From Pectinatus haikarae (lineage in GTDB: Bacteria; Bacillota; Negativicutes; Selenomonadales; Selenomonadaceae): DNA of 64,000 nt. This document shows, one piece after another, positions 35,998 to 44,609 of this stretch. Numbering within the stretch: the stretch's first letter is position 1; each line of letters begins with the position of its first letter. The notes below the pieces were generated by a model. It had not been told where the DNA came from. It worked only from the letters and a program-made list of their open reading frames with translations, and did no database searches. The DNA is taken from assembly GCF_015732185.1 (NCBI RefSeq), contig NZ_WIQM01000011.1, positions 1-64,000 on the forward strand, given 5' to 3'. The translations under genes and the position numbers were made by a program.

Positions 35998-35998
35998 T

Positions 35999-36904
35999 TT
36001 ATTTGCCCTTTTCTGTATAAGTTTTTGTCGCTCGATGACGCTCTACCGATTTCCATCGATTGTGCAGCCAAAACCATTCCGCAGGATGTTTTATTATATG
36101 ATCTTCTATTTGTTTTGTTATTATCATGGTAGCTGTGCGTATATCTTCATGTTTATTTTGGGTTTTCGCCACAAAGATAGGTTTATGGATAATTATTTGA
36201 TGAGTGAGTCCGGGGCCTTTGACTATAAAAACAGGAATTATAGGAGCATTGTTGCGGCGGGCAATAGTCGCTGCTCCGTGAGCACATGAAGCATCTCTGC
36301 CTAAGAAAGGCATAACTATACCGTCTTCAGCAGCATCCTGATCCATTATGAGGCCAATGAGCCAGCCCTTAGAGATCATCTTGAACATGTTTCGGACATC
36401 ATACTTATACATGACATATACACCTATCAAGGCACGGTATTCGTTCATAAAACGATCAGCGCCGCGATTGGATTGTTCCTGAGCTACACCGACAAGCTTA
36501 TAGCCATTTTGAGATAAAGCGCCGCCTAAAAGTTCCCAGTTACCGCTGTGAGCAGCTGCAAGAATACCGCCGCGGCCAAGCTTCAAAGCCTCATCAAGAT
36601 TTTCTGTACCGGATAAAGTGATATATTTATTCATATTATATTTCATGATAGGAAAACGCAGTACATCGATTATCATGGGACCAAATTTTGTCCAGCTTTT
36701 TTTTACGATTTGTACAGCTTTCTTATGAGATATATTAAGGCTGAGTACAGCATTTCTTACAGCCATATTTTTTCGTTTAGGCGGAATTAAAAACCATGTT
36801 ATATGACCAATGGCCCTGCCTATCAGGTACGATATTTTTTCTGGCAATAAACAGAACAGTTTACTGAATAGTTTCAATACATAATAAAGAGCGATGAAAA
36901 TCAC
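35999..36904 (-). CDS. LpxL/HtrB-type lysophospholipid acyltransferase
   Basis: A 301-residue membrane-bound enzyme of the lipid A biosynthesis acyltransferase family. It has an N-terminal membrane segment, the catalytic His119-x4-Glu124 in AAHSGNWELLGG, and FLGRDASCAHGAATIARR typical of LpxL. It should add a secondary acyl chain to Kdo2-lipid A, hence evidence for an LPS-bearing outer membrane. The first codon is GTG with AGGAAG directly against it; spacing is poor, so a start nearby is possible. A 95-base gap separates it from waaC upstream. Confidence 0.9.
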   Translation of the reverse strand: MIFIALYYVLKLFSKLFCLLPEKISYLIGRAIGHITWFLIPPKRKNMAVRNAVLSLNISHKKAVQIVKKSWTKFGPMIIDVLRFPIMKYNMNKYITLSGTENLDEALKLGRGGILAAAHSGNWELLGGALSQNGYKLVGVAQEQSNRGADRFMNEYRALIGVYVMYKYDVRNMFKMISKGWLIGLIMDQDAAEDGIVMPFLGRDASCAHGAATIARRNNAPIIPVFIVKGPGLTHQIIIHKPIFVAKTQNKHEDIRTATMIITKQIEDHIIKHPAEWFWLHNRWKSVERHRATKTYTEKGK

Positions 36905-36999
36905 CTTCCTGTTATTAGCTGGTCTGACTTTTGATAAGAAGGTTCAAAAGTGTGGGATGCCGCTGTCCGGCAAGTTTTACTGTGCTGAATAAATTAAAA

Positions 37000-38019
37000 T
37001 CAGCGTAAAACTGCTGTCAATTTATTTATTACCTGCTGAGGCTCAATAGAGGCAAGACAATCACGGTTAAAGCGGCATTTCCGTTTCCAGCAGTGTCGGC
37101 AGTCATAGGCTACTTCAATATAATTGTTTTTTTGATTGTAGGGTCCGTTGCGATTGGCATCTGTAGGTCCCATGATCATAATAGCAGGTTTGCCAAGAGC
37201 AGCCGCCATATGAAGACTGCCAGTATCACCGCCGACGGTGGCAGAGGCATTTTTAATTATGAATGCCAATTCTTTTAAAGCTGTTTGTCCCACCAGGTCA
37301 ACGGTGTTGTTTTGTGTCAGATTTTTTATTTTATCTGCGATAAGACGGTCTGTTTTTCCGGCACCGGCTAAAAGCGGAATTATTTTTTTACCGCAGCACC
37401 AATCAATTAATTCTGCGAAATAGGAAGCAGGCCAGCGTTTATTGGGCCAATTGGCACCGACCACCAAAACCACATAAGGATCGCTGAGATTCACTTTATT
37501 TTCAAACAGCAGAGAACGGGCTTTAGCAATATTGTCTTCTGTTATGCCCAGCGGAAATACTGGATTATCAGCATTCCCGCCTAATCGGCGGACAACATCC
37601 AAATATCTTTCCACTATATGACCATTATGGTTTTTTCCGCTCAGCGGTGTACTTATGATTCCGCTGCCTTCACGCATATCCGTGTAACCAACTTTTTCTG
37701 CAGCATGGGCCAGCCAAGCAATAAGAGCTGATTTTAAAAGTCCCTGCAGATCAATACTGATATCATAGCGGCGTTTATTGAGACGTGCAGAAAAAGGTTT
37801 CATATATTTAAGAAAATCAATAGGCGAATTTAATTTCTTCCGATCGAAAATAATAATTTCATCAATTGCCGGACAATCGTTGACTATGTCGGCAGCTACG
37901 GGAGAAACTACCCAAGTAAGATGACAGTCCGGCCAAGTTTTTTTTACAGCTGCCGCCACAGGCAACGCATGGATGACATCACCGATAGCACTGAGCTTTA
38001 TTATAAGAATATTTTTCAT
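37000..38019 (-). CDS. waaC: lipopolysaccharide heptosyltransferase (WaaC/WaaF family)
   Basis: A 339-residue GT9 enzyme. It begins KNILIIKLSAIGDVIHALPV, the classic heptosyltransferase I start, and has VVLVVGANWPNKRWPASYFAEL and GGDTGSLHMAAALGKPAIMIMGPTD for ADP-heptose binding. It attaches heptose to Kdo in the inner core. The C terminus has several Cys (DCRHCWKRKCRFNRDC), as in many family members. The start lies two bases after hldE2. WaaC rather than WaaF is the more likely assignment but is not certain. Confidence 0.88.
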   Translation of the reverse strand: MKNILIIKLSAIGDVIHALPVAAAVKKTWPDCHLTWVVSPVAADIVNDCPAIDEIIIFDRKKLNSPIDFLKYMKPFSARLNKRRYDISIDLQGLLKSALIAWLAHAAEKVGYTDMREGSGIISTPLSGKNHNGHIVERYLDVVRRLGGNADNPVFPLGITEDNIAKARSLLFENKVNLSDPYVVLVVGANWPNKRWPASYFAELIDWCCGKKIIPLLAGAGKTDRLIADKIKNLTQNNTVDLVGQTALKELAFIIKNASATVGGDTGSLHMAAALGKPAIMIMGPTDANRNGPYNQKNNYIEVAYDCRHCWKRKCRFNRDCLASIEPQQVINKLTAVLR

Positions 38020-38021
38020 GG

Positions 38022-38492
38022 TCAGCTGCAGATCTCTTGTACTTTCTTTATGATGTTTGTTGTGGAGCAGCCCGGCAATAATTTGATAAACTCGGCGTGG
38101 CCGCCATATTTTTGCAGGGTTTTTGCCTCGGGCAGGGTAGACAGAGAGTAATCGCTGCCTTTTACATAAATGTCCGGCCGTACCTTTTCTATAAGCTTTT
38201 CAGCGTTGGTTTCATCAAACAAAACCACATAAGTCACAGATTTTAGAGCATTTATCACAATGGCTCGTTCATTTTCGGGGACAATAGGTCTTTTATCGTT
38301 TTTCCAACGTTTTACGGAGGCATCGGTGTTCAGACCGACAATGAGGCAGTCACCATATGAAGCAGCCTTCTCCAGATATGTTATGTGTCCGGCATGGATA
38401 ATATCAAAGCAACCGTTGGTTAAAACTATTTTTTGACCGGATTTTTTTAAAACAGAGCAAAGCATTGCTATATCATCATTTTTTATAATCAT
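38022..38492 (-). CDS. rfaE2: D-beta-D-heptose 1-phosphate adenylyltransferase
   Basis: A 156-residue nucleotidyltransferase, the second half of E. coli HldE as a separate protein. It has VLTNGCFDIIHAGHITYLEKA with the HxGH ATP motif and GLNTDASVKRWKNDKRPIVPENERA. It makes ADP-heptose from heptose-1-phosphate and ATP. It follows the kinase half with a four-base gap. Confidence 0.95.
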   Translation of the reverse strand: MIIKNDDIAMLCSVLKKSGQKIVLTNGCFDIIHAGHITYLEKAASYGDCLIVGLNTDASVKRWKNDKRPIVPENERAIVINALKSVTYVVLFDETNAEKLIEKVRPDIYVKGSDYSLSTLPEAKTLQKYGGHAEFIKLLPGCSTTNIIKKVQEICS

Positions 38493-38496
38493 AAGC

Positions 38497-39495
38497 TCAC
38501 TTTTCCAAAATATTTTTCAGTTCTTTTACCGCTACTGTGGCTGTACCCATCTTGCGTACAGCTATGCCGGCAGCATAATTGGATAATTTTGCTGCCAGAG
38601 AAGGATCATAGCCTGCCGCTACGGCCAAGATAAATGCGGCTACACAAGTATCACCGGCACCGGAAACATCGTAAACTTCACTTTTATCAGATACGGGGAT
38701 GCGAGTTGCTTTGCCGTTTTCTTCAAATAAAACCATTCCTTTTTCACCGCAGGTTACTAAAATACCTTTAGCTTTTAATTTCTTCAACAAGAGAAATCCA
38801 GCATTATAAAGATCGGTCTCTGTATTTATTGCAGAATTTACGGCGCTGGCCAGCTCAGCATCATTTTGCTTCACGTAAGTGACACCTGCGAAGGATTCTA
38901 TATCGTAGCGTGAATCGACTATGCAGGGAACATTGTTTTTCTGTGAATAATTTATGGCGAGTTCACGTACCGCGGGTGTAATTGTACCACTGCCATAATC
39001 ACTGAGAACAATGCCGCCGATTTTTGGCAGCAGCATACGCAGTTTTTCTAAAAGCAGTGTCTCGTCAGAAGGGCTTATCGGTGTATTATTATCATGATCT
39101 ATGCGTACTACCTGCTGACTGACGGTTGCTCTTCCTCCGGCAATTATCCTGGTTTTAGTTATAGTGGTGCCTTTAGCTGAAACCAACATACCGTCGATGC
39201 CGACACCGTTAACCGTCAAAATATTTTTAAGGCCTGCACCGGCGCTGTCACTGCCTAGTAATCCCACCGCGGAAACGCATCCGCCCAGTGTAGCAATATT
39301 ATTTACTACATTGGCAGCGCCTCCGGCAACAATTTTCTCTTCTGCCTGTTTGAGAACTAAGACAGGTGCTTCACGAGAGATTCGGTCGATAGTACAGTGC
39401 AGGTATATATCTGCGACCATATCGCCGATGACGGCTATATGTTTATTTTGCATACCGCTCAGAACAGCGGATAATAAATTTTTTCTGTTTTCCAT
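38497..39495 (-). CDS. rfaE1: D-beta-D-heptose 7-phosphate kinase
   Basis: A 332-residue PfkB-family sugar kinase, the first half of HldE as a separate protein. It has IAVIGDMVADIYLHCTIDRISREAPV, GGAANVVNNIATLGG, and the catalytic C-terminal VYDVSGAGDTCVAAF. It phosphorylates heptose-7-phosphate at C1. gmhA and gmhB, which supply the rest of the pathway, are not in the window. It lies six bases after the LptD-like gene. Confidence 0.95.
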   Translation of the reverse strand: MENRKNLLSAVLSGMQNKHIAVIGDMVADIYLHCTIDRISREAPVLVLKQAEEKIVAGGAANVVNNIATLGGCVSAVGLLGSDSAGAGLKNILTVNGVGIDGMLVSAKGTTITKTRIIAGGRATVSQQVVRIDHDNNTPISPSDETLLLEKLRMLLPKIGGIVLSDYGSGTITPAVRELAINYSQKNNVPCIVDSRYDIESFAGVTYVKQNDAELASAVNSAINTETDLYNAGFLLLKKLKAKGILVTCGEKGMVLFEENGKATRIPVSDKSEVYDVSGAGDTCVAAFILAVAAGYDPSLAAKLSNYAAGIAVRKMGTATVAVKELKNILEK

Positions 39496-39501
39496 TTTGT
39501 A

Positions 39502-41037
39502 TCACCAATGAACAAGATTGAATTTTATATGCCATGAATTTCTTTTTTCCCGGTATCTGAGTTCCATATCAAGGCAATGAAAGTCATGATACCAGTAATA
39601 ATCCCTATCCATCACCTTCATACCGTCTCCGGCATCAAATTCGTTGGCAATGACAATTCTGTCCTTGTCAGTAAGCTCGTAGCTGAATCCGGCAGTGACT
39701 TTTTTTGAATAATCATCATAACCATAATCAAATAACGAGTTTTGTGTTGTTGACTGCGAATAATGATAAGCAGTATATGCTACAAGTTTGGGGCTTATAT
39801 CAGCCATCACTGTAGCATTATAGTAGAAATTATTTGAGTTGCTTGAGTCATAGGATTCATAGATCCAGGAATAGCCTATGTTTGGATAAAGACGTATTTT
39901 GGGAGATCCAAGATTGATGGGGGCATGCGAAAGGCTGACAGAATGACTTCTGTGCCAGCTTGATTTTATATCATCGTCCCATTTGCCGTATTCCGTGGAA
40001 AAGCCAAAGCTAAGCGGTGTGTTGGCAATATGAGTATTATAATCAAAAATCATAGTTGGTTCTTTTTTTATCCATACATTGTTGCTGTCTTCGTAATAAC
40101 CGTCTTCAAGACGTACAGAAGCTTTGCCGTCTGCCCATTGCAGTCCATAGACATTGCGAAGATCATGCTTGGTATAATAATTGAAATCAATATAGGCTTT
40201 GATTTTTTCATTAAGATTTTGGTCATAATAATAATTTATATGCAGGCCATCATCACTGTCATAATTTACATGCACGGGGATGGTACTGTTTTTGTCTGAA
40301 GCATTTTTCCCTATTGCTGTTATATAACGGTCTTTTTTATAGATTACCTGCCCTTTGATCCAAAATTTTGCATTATAGGCTATCATATGATCGTCCGGCC
40401 ATATTTCAATCTTATCGGCAGACATATAGTAGTCCGGTTTTTTTGCCGGACAACGTGTGATGGAACCATCATATATGATCATCTCTTCGGGATAAAATTC
40501 CATTTTTTTCCCGGATACTTGTTCAGTATCTATGGATCCCTTTACATTTTCCATTTTGCCGAGTTTTGTATTGTAATTGTATGTGGTATTATAGCCATCC
40601 ATGACAATATTCGGTTCACCGGCTGCAAGATCTCCGGATTGGGCCATGTGAGCCTTATCGGGAATAGCTGCATCACCGCTTTTGGCATTACCTGACATGG
40701 AGTCAGTGGTAATCCGCGAATAATCGTGGGTTATGCGGACATTCCCTTTAGCAAATACATCGCCTGTGCCGCTGTCATAAGAAATATCATTGCCTTCAAA
40801 TATTATAGGTGCTGGTTTTGAAGGATCGAGTGGACGTATAAATTTTTCATTATCTATGTCAGCACGCAGTTCTTTAAGTTCTTTGTTTTCTCTATGCTGG
40901 CGGGCATAATCTTTCTGTTCTTGAATATAATTCAGCAGATCGATATCTGTATCATCTGCATAGGCATGAGTCTGTGCTGCATTGAAAACGGCAGCAAAGG
41001 CAGTTAATGCCGATAATAAATAAATTTTTTTGTGCAT
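39502..41037 (-). CDS. LptD/OstA-like outer-membrane LPS transport protein
   Basis: A 511-residue exported protein with a signal peptide (KKIYLLSALTAFAAVFNAAQTHAYA). An OstA/LptA-like beta-jellyroll follows (about residues 70-215: FEGNDISYDSGTGDVFAKGNV, VRITHDYSRITTDSM), then a strand-rich C-terminal half ending in the aromatic VHW, a pattern of outer-membrane barrels. It is much shorter than the E. coli LptD (about 780). It could insert LPS in the outer leaflet or be a paralogue. AGGAG nine bases before the ATG at 41037 sets the start; the frame is open 17 codons further up. First gene of the LPS operon. Confidence 0.8.
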   Translation of the reverse strand: MHKKIYLLSALTAFAAVFNAAQTHAYADDTDIDLLNYIQEQKDYARQHRENKELKELRADIDNEKFIRPLDPSKPAPIIFEGNDISYDSGTGDVFAKGNVRITHDYSRITTDSMSGNAKSGDAAIPDKAHMAQSGDLAAGEPNIVMDGYNTTYNYNTKLGKMENVKGSIDTEQVSGKKMEFYPEEMIIYDGSITRCPAKKPDYYMSADKIEIWPDDHMIAYNAKFWIKGQVIYKKDRYITAIGKNASDKNSTIPVHVNYDSDDGLHINYYYDQNLNEKIKAYIDFNYYTKHDLRNVYGLQWADGKASVRLEDGYYEDSNNVWIKKEPTMIFDYNTHIANTPLSFGFSTEYGKWDDDIKSSWHRSHSVSLSHAPINLGSPKIRLYPNIGYSWIYESYDSSNSNNFYYNATVMADISPKLVAYTAYHYSQSTTQNSLFDYGYDDYSKKVTAGFSYELTDKDRIVIANEFDAGDGMKVMDRDYYWYHDFHCLDMELRYREKRNSWHIKFNLVHW

Positions 41038-41097
41038 ATAATTAAATTCTCCTAAAAATAATATCAACTGTTGTATATTCGTGAACAAAAATAAAAC

Positions 41098-41141
41098 TCC
41101 TGCTTAATATGGTCAGTCATACCAGATAATATTAAGCAGGA
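41098..41141. terminator. terminator of the glycogen operon
   Basis: TCCTGCTTAATAT (41098-41110) and ATATTAAGCAGGA (41129-41141) form a perfect 13-pair stem, with GGT/ACC inside. On the minus strand it runs into a T-rich stretch (GTTTTATTTTTG). Confidence 0.9.
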
Positions 41142-41167
41142 ATTCTATTTTGAAAATGAAATATATG

Positions 41168-44100
41168 TTACTGTCTTTTATATTTGCTGCTGAGTTCTGC
41201 CAGATACAAAGCTGTTTTTGGGTCTATGCGGTCGCTCGACAGCCGCCAAGTCCAATTTTTGCCAACTGTGCCGGGCAAATTCATTCGAGCTGATGAATCA
41301 AGCAAGAGTACATCCTGAAGAGGTAATATAACTATGCGGGCTTCACTGGCATAAGCGTACTCTATCAATTTTTGACAAAGCTGATCCGACGATGCGGCAT
41401 ACAGTTTCAACTGTGCTGATAAAATAGCTCGTGCTTCCGGTGTAAGATTTTTTTTCAGCCATCCTATGGTAGTATCATTATCGTGAGTGCCTGTGTATAA
41501 AATATTATTTTCTGCACAGGAAAAGCTTATATTTTTTTCTGTGCTTAAATGCAATTCAAACTGCAATACTTTCATCCCCGGAAAACCGCAGTCATTTTTT
41601 AACTTATCTGCATCTTCCGTTATAATACCAAGATCCTCTGCAATAATAGAAATTTTTCCCAGCTGTTTTTCCAGAGACTTAAAAAAAGACAAACCGGGAC
41701 CTTTTTCCCAACAGCCCGTACGGGCTGTTGAGGCCTTGCTGTTTACAGACCAATAGGAAGCGAAACCGCGAAAATGATCAAGCCGAATTACATCCGTCAT
41801 GAGAGAGAGAGTACGAAATCTTTCTACCCACCAGCAATAATCGTCCTCGGCCATTTTATCCCAGCGATAGTGTGGATTTCCCCAAAGCTGACCATCCTCA
41901 GTAAAATAGTCAGGCGGCACACCGGCAACCGTTAAGGGATTACCGGTTTCATCAAGATTGAACATAGCTTGATGTGCCCACACATCAGCACTGTCATGCG
42001 AAGGGAAAATAGGCATGTCACCGATGATTTTTATATTGTGTTTAGCCGCATAATTCTTTAATTCCCGCCATTGGCTGAAAAAAATATATTGAACGAATTT
42101 TATGTAGGCTATTTCTGTCCGATGTTTAGAAGAAGCCTCAGACAAGGCTTCCTGAGAATGATTTCTCAATGGAGCCGGCCATTTTATCCATGAGGCGTTA
42201 TAATGTTTTTTCAGCGCACTGTAAATGGCATAATCTTCCAGCCAATATTTTTGTTCACGGCAAAATGAATAGAATTCCTCACAGGGAGAAAATAATGAAA
42301 AGGCTTTTCTGAGCAATGTATCCTTACTTGATTCTACAGAAGAAAAATCAACACTGTCAGAATCATCAATATGATAGATATCTTCCGGCATAAGTAATCC
42401 GTCACGGAGCAGACTGTCGGGAGAAATAAGCAATTTATTGCCGGCAAAAACAGAAGGTGACTGATAGGGAGAGGCACCGTAACCTACAGGATTTAATGGT
42501 AATATCTGCCAATATTTTTGGTTGCTGTTTTTCAACCAATCGATAAAAGAGAATGCGCTGCTGCCTATATCGCCGATCCCGTAAGGTGAATATAAGCAGC
42601 TGGGATGTAGAAGAAGACCGCAGCTGCGTTCATATTGGAGCGGTTTCGTTACCTGCCTTAGGACCATACCGGATAATTTTTCTATATCCAGTGTCAGGAT
42701 ATCATCCTTCAGCAATATTTCTTCAGCTTCAGATAATACATCTTTTACCGCGGTATGGCAAAAACCATGCAGATCAAGTGTGAGATGAGCGGTGTTCTCA
42801 TAGCTGCGGTTGATTATTATAATAAAGCAGTCATTTTTGGCAGATTGTCCAAAAACATCACTGCCTGTACGGATACAACGTAAATAGACTATTACATCGT
42901 CTTGAGCATAAAGAAACAAAAGTTCGCCTGTTCTAAGGGCAATATGCTTATTCCTCAGCGCAATCAAGGTTTTGAACCATGCCCGTAATTCATTATTGCC
43001 CTCACTCCAGTTATAGGTACCGCGATTATATGGATCACGCAGTCCCTCCATCCCTATTTCGTCACCATAATATATAGACGGTACACCTGGATAAGTCATC
43101 TGCCATAAAACGGCAAGCTTGCTTCTGAGCATTCCCAGCCTGTAGTGAGCAGGATCAAGCTGGTAATTTCTTTGAGCTGCGGCAGATATAGTCTCATAAT
43201 TGGAGGCTTCACCTAATAAACTGATGACGCGTTCAACATCATGGCTTCCTACTAAATTCATCATTGCATAGTAATTATGATAGGGGTAATTCTCTTTTTG
43301 ACTGGACAGATAACAACAAGTCTTTTGGGCAGATATTCTGCAAAGCAGAAAATCCAGCACTGTCTTGCGAAATGGGTAATTCATGGCTGAATCCATTTCT
43401 CCGCCGCAAAGATATTCCCGCGAAATGCCATAACTGACTTTATTTGAGGCATCTTCCCAGACTTCACCGATAAGAATGGCATCCGACTTGATGCTTTTCA
43501 TTGTTTTATAAAAGTGCCGTGAAAATTTTTGTGGTAATTCGTCAATGACATCAAGGCGCCACCCGTTTATACCATTTTTCAGCCAATGCCGCAGCACGCT
43601 GTTTTCACCGTCTATGATGAAATTCATATACGACGGTGAAATTTCGTCAACATTAGGCAGTGTATCAAATCCCCACCAACTGTCATATTCATGAGGATAG
43701 CTGCGGAACGTATACCAATCGTAATAAGGCGAGTTTTTGGATTGATAAGCGCCTATGGAAGAATACGTATTTTCTCTGTTGAAATATATACTGTCACTGC
43801 CAGTATGGCTGAAAACACCGTCAAGAATAATTCGTATGCCCATTTTCTGCGCTGAAGTACACAAGTCAATAAATTCTTCGTTAGAACCTAGAATTGGATC
43901 TATTTTGTGATAATCACCCGTATCATAATGGTGATTGCTGGCAGATTCAAAAACGGGATTAAGATAGATCACCGAAATACCTAATTCCTGTAAATAAGGC
44001 AGTTTGGCTTTGATACCGGCCAAGTTGCCGCCAAAAAAATCATAGGAAATGATATCTTTTGTGTCAACGTCTTTATAATAATAGGGCTTATCATGCCAAT

Positions 44101-44593
44101 CAGCATGATAGACAGCGTTTTTTTTAGAAACAATGGCATTTCCGCAGCGGTAAAAACGATCAGGAAATATCTGGTACATTACAGCATTTTTGAACCATGC
44201 CGGAGTAGCGGCATCAGCCTGATAAACGGTTACCTGAAAAGAGGACGGAGAGCGTTGATAAATACATCCTTTTCCGCCGGTATTTTCGGTGCTGTTCCCA
44301 TAAAACAGTGTCTCATCGGCAGTATCAATGATAAAATAATACCATAAAAGACACCCTTTATCTGGCAATGTCAGCTGAACCGTGTAATGCTTGGAATTTT
44401 GAAGAGAGTTGTGCAATGATATTATTTTTTCGCCGGATACTTCCTGCCATAAACGCAGAGATATTTTCAAAATCTTTGTTTCGGAGATAACATCGATCGA
44501 CAGAAAAAGATCTGTACTTGTACGGCATGCTCCAAAGGGATAACGATAATAAGCATTATAGGAATCATGCAGCAGTAAAATTTCCTCAGGCAA
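41168..44593 (-). CDS. GH13 alpha-glucosidase/neopullulanase fused to GH77 4-alpha-glucanotransferase
   Basis: A 1141-residue two-enzyme fusion. Residues 1-650 are a GH13 neopullulanase/cyclomaltodextrinase-type hydrolase: ILDGVFSHTG (near 258), nucleophile Asp in NGWRLDVIDE (near 345), acid Glu in LIGEVWEDAS (near 376), and NLVGSHDVERV. Residues 655-1141 are GH77 amylomaltase (MalQ): SPYGIGDIGSSAF, WQILPLNPVGYGASPYQ, nucleophile Asp in VIRLDHFRGFASYW (near 938), IIAEDLGIIT and YTGTHDNDT. Together they would debranch or trim glycogen limit dextrins and disproportionate the maltodextrins. Last gene of the glycogen operon, 17 bases after glgA. Confidence 0.93.
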   Translation of the reverse strand: MPEEILLLHDSYNAYYRYPFGACRTSTDLFLSIDVISETKILKISLRLWQEVSGEKIISLHNSLQNSKHYTVQLTLPDKGCLLWYYFIIDTADETLFYGNSTENTGGKGCIYQRSPSSFQVTVYQADAATPAWFKNAVMYQIFPDRFYRCGNAIVSKKNAVYHADWHDKPYYYKDVDTKDIISYDFFGGNLAGIKAKLPYLQELGISVIYLNPVFESASNHHYDTGDYHKIDPILGSNEEFIDLCTSAQKMGIRIILDGVFSHTGSDSIYFNRENTYSSIGAYQSKNSPYYDWYTFRSYPHEYDSWWGFDTLPNVDEISPSYMNFIIDGENSVLRHWLKNGINGWRLDVIDELPQKFSRHFYKTMKSIKSDAILIGEVWEDASNKVSYGISREYLCGGEMDSAMNYPFRKTVLDFLLCRISAQKTCCYLSSQKENYPYHNYYAMMNLVGSHDVERVISLLGEASNYETISAAAQRNYQLDPAHYRLGMLRSKLAVLWQMTYPGVPSIYYGDEIGMEGLRDPYNRGTYNWSEGNNELRAWFKTLIALRNKHIALRTGELLFLYAQDDVIVYLRCIRTGSDVFGQSAKNDCFIIIINRSYENTAHLTLDLHGFCHTAVKDVLSEAEEILLKDDILTLDIEKLSGMVLRQVTKPLQYERSCGLLLHPSCLYSPYGIGDIGSSAFSFIDWLKNSNQKYWQILPLNPVGYGASPYQSPSVFAGNKLLISPDSLLRDGLLMPEDIYHIDDSDSVDFSSVESSKDTLLRKAFSLFSPCEEFYSFCREQKYWLEDYAIYSALKKHYNASWIKWPAPLRNHSQEALSEASSKHRTEIAYIKFVQYIFFSQWRELKNYAAKHNIKIIGDMPIFPSHDSADVWAHQAMFNLDETGNPLTVAGVPPDYFTEDGQLWGNPHYRWDKMAEDDYCWWVERFRTLSLMTDVIRLDHFRGFASYWSVNSKASTARTGCWEKGPGLSFFKSLEKQLGKISIIAEDLGIITEDADKLKNDCGFPGMKVLQFELHLSTEKNISFSCAENNILYTGTHDNDTTIGWLKKNLTPEARAILSAQLKLYAASSDQLCQKLIEYAYASEARIVILPLQDVLLLDSSARMNLPGTVGKNWTWRLSSDRIDPKTALYLAELSSKYKRQ

Positions 44594-44609
44594 GAAATCA
44601 CCCTCTCAA

